Source of the DNA: Rhynchopus euleeides
Lineage: Eukaryota > Euglenozoa > Diplonemea > Diplonemida > Diplonemidae
Assembly: GCA_963210315.1 (NCBI GenBank)
Contig: OY723285.1
Coordinates: 806,001 to 870,000, forward strand
Length of the DNA: 64,000 nt
Direction of reading: 5' to 3'
Shown here: piece after piece, positions 62,705-64,000 of the stretch
How the letters are laid out: every line of letters begins with the position of its first letter
Position numbering within the stretch: the stretch's first letter is position 1
Made by a program: the position numbers and the translations under genes
The notes under the pieces: model-generated
What the model saw: only the letters and a program-made list of their open reading frames with translations
Database searches by the model: none
What the model was told of the DNA's origin: nothing

Positions 62705-63867
62705 TCTCTCTCCTGATGTGATCTCCATGTTAACCGCCAGACAGAACCATGTTGCGTTTTCACCCATCACTGGATTGGTGTGACTTGCAGTTTGGAGTGA
62801 CTTGTCGATTTCACACAACACGGCGGGGGAAGGGACGACCCATTTGGGCGGGTGAATGTAAGGTGTGTGTCGGAGGGGGTGGGTCGCAAAATACACGGCG
62901 TGTGTGCGAGATATGTTTGAAACCAGAGTGAGCCCGAGTCTCGATCATGGAAATGAGTGGGTGCGTGAGTAGGACGCGTGCGGTGCAAAAGAAGTGGCAA
63001 CGTAAAAGGGGTCTAAAGAAAGACGAATGGCCTTTGGCGCAAGCATATATTTATGGTTTATACCAGAAGGCGAATTATGCCAAAAAATTCGACCGCACAC
63101 ACACACCACATGCACACAAACACACTTAACCCGAGTGGGGGCTTCTGCTGTGACGGAGTGAGTGGGGTACGGCCCGCAGGGGCCAAGGCACTCAAAACGG
63201 TGGTCATCACACACAGCACACAAACACGTGAATCCTTTTGCAGTAGTGCAGAAAACAGCTGAGCTCACTCCCCTGCTCTCTTTACGCGATACCCGCACTG
63301 TGACAACAGACACTGGCACACACACACACACGCACACGCAGACCTTTCGCCATCTTGTCTCAGAGAGACCGTCCGATACCCGAGGGGGGCGGAAAGTAGG
63401 GATGTGATATGCGGCGCCAGACCTGTGCCAGTGCATCGCCTGAACCGTGTGAAGTGGCTCACTTTTCTGCACTTGAGAGCTGAATCACACGACACACATA
63501 CACACAGTCTGTATTGCAGTCTTTATTCTGTTGGGCCAATCCACATGCGACATCCCATGCGGAACCATCTTCACGCAAAGTGTCAATTCACCGGGCACAA
63601 GGGGGGGGTGGTGTTCGTTTATTTCGGCACCTTTTTTTTTTATTTTTCCTCGGCAACTTATTTATTTTCGGCACAGTAAAAAAAGAAGAAATGCGCCAGA
63701 AGAAAAAAAAACAAACGCCGTCATCTTTTCTTTCTGCACCGCGCTATTAGCGAAGACACCAACCATCCATCCCCTCTGCTGCGGATTTTATTGAACGATT
63801 TTTGAACAGTATTTTTTTTTTGGGAGGCCGTGTCAGACTCACTCTTCAGACACATTTTTTTCCACAA
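62705..63867. other. Non-coding stretch, 3' flank of the next gene
   Basis: No gene is supported; CA microsatellites (63102-63125, 63316-63340) and a TTGAACGATTTTTGAAC motif at 63791-63807 near the gene end. Confidence 0.45.
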
Positions 63868-64000
63868 TTAGATGCGGAGGTCGGCAAGGCTGTACACAAG
63901 CGGGCCATCGCCCGACATCGGGCAGAGCGCGTCGTACTGGGTCGACTGGCTGCTGCTGTCGTTCGTCACCTCATCCCCCTCGTTGTTGGTGGGGGAGGAC
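63868..64000 (-). CDS. C-terminal end of an unidentified host gene (partial)
   Basis: The minus strand reads from the window edge to a TAA at 63868-63870 and gives 43 residues ending QYDALCPMSGDGPLVYSLADLRI, preceded by a Ser/Asn/Asp-rich linker (SSPTNNEGDEVTNDSSSQST). Third positions are strongly G/C as in the HIT and carrier genes, unlike the flanking sequence. The fragment is too short to assign a family. A MITE-free A/T-rich region follows the stop. Confidence 0.6.
   Translation of the reverse strand, partial: SSPTNNEGDEVTNDSSSQSTQYDALCPMSGDGPLVYSLADLRI

Noticed and set aside
1-64000. CRISPR arrays or prokaryotic operons
   Set aside because: No regularly spaced identical repeats with unique spacers and no ribosome-binding or operon structure; the carrier gene is eukaryotic.

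Overview
The window looks like repeat-rich nuclear DNA from a eukaryote, probably a protist with few introns. The two clear cellular genes (a HIT-family protein and an EF-hand mitochondrial carrier) are uninterrupted, GC-rich at third positions and both on the minus strand, as is a partial gene cut by the right edge. The carrier start follows a long pyrimidine tract and an AG only 7 bases upstream. That would suit spliced-leader trans-splicing, as in euglenozoans such as diplonemids, but no leader RNA is visible and the lineage is not settled. Homopolymer G and C runs of 8 to 20 bases are everywhere.

Layout. 1-760 is part of a palindromic transposon, repeated at 61185-62336. 1351-4130 holds the HIT and carrier genes. 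4.2-7.6 kb is non-coding with small dispersed repeats. 7655-13338 is a hAT-type non-autonomous element (CAAGGCTGG ends) into which a 4.8-kb transposon carrying an intact 884-codon hAT transposase (8479-13289) has jumped. 13.6-14.8 kb has a dispersed repeat and an unknown 306-codon ORF. 21467-32452 is an 11-kb composite bounded by inverted repeats and a 5-bp target duplication. It holds four LINE-like copies, one inserted into another, plus two TA-flanked DNA elements.

32730-33882 is a short element with 353-bp direct terminal repeats. 36141-37124 is the second copy of the CAAGGCTGG element, with a perfect 8-bp duplication. 37.8-40.4 kb carries a GC-rich hairpin repeat that reappears at 57-58 kb. 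42498-44487, 45237-45773 and 53060-54723 are further inverted-repeat elements. 55174-61164 is an onion of nested elements (55174-60045 contains 55969-59855; 60051-61164 contains 60416-60644). 62374-62702 is a small TA-flanked element. 63868-64000 is the end of a minus-strand gene.

The most informative result is that many mobile-element calls rest on target-site duplications, and several on an uninterrupted copy of the target elsewhere in the same window. The 109-bp GGGGGCC element (nine copies, 3-bp duplications) has two such empty sites. The TA element at 25231-26040 has one. The LINE at 27725-31328 stays in one reading frame if the foldback at 29122-29844 is ignored. Most of the window between the two host-gene ends is therefore explained as layered transposition, often into G-runs.
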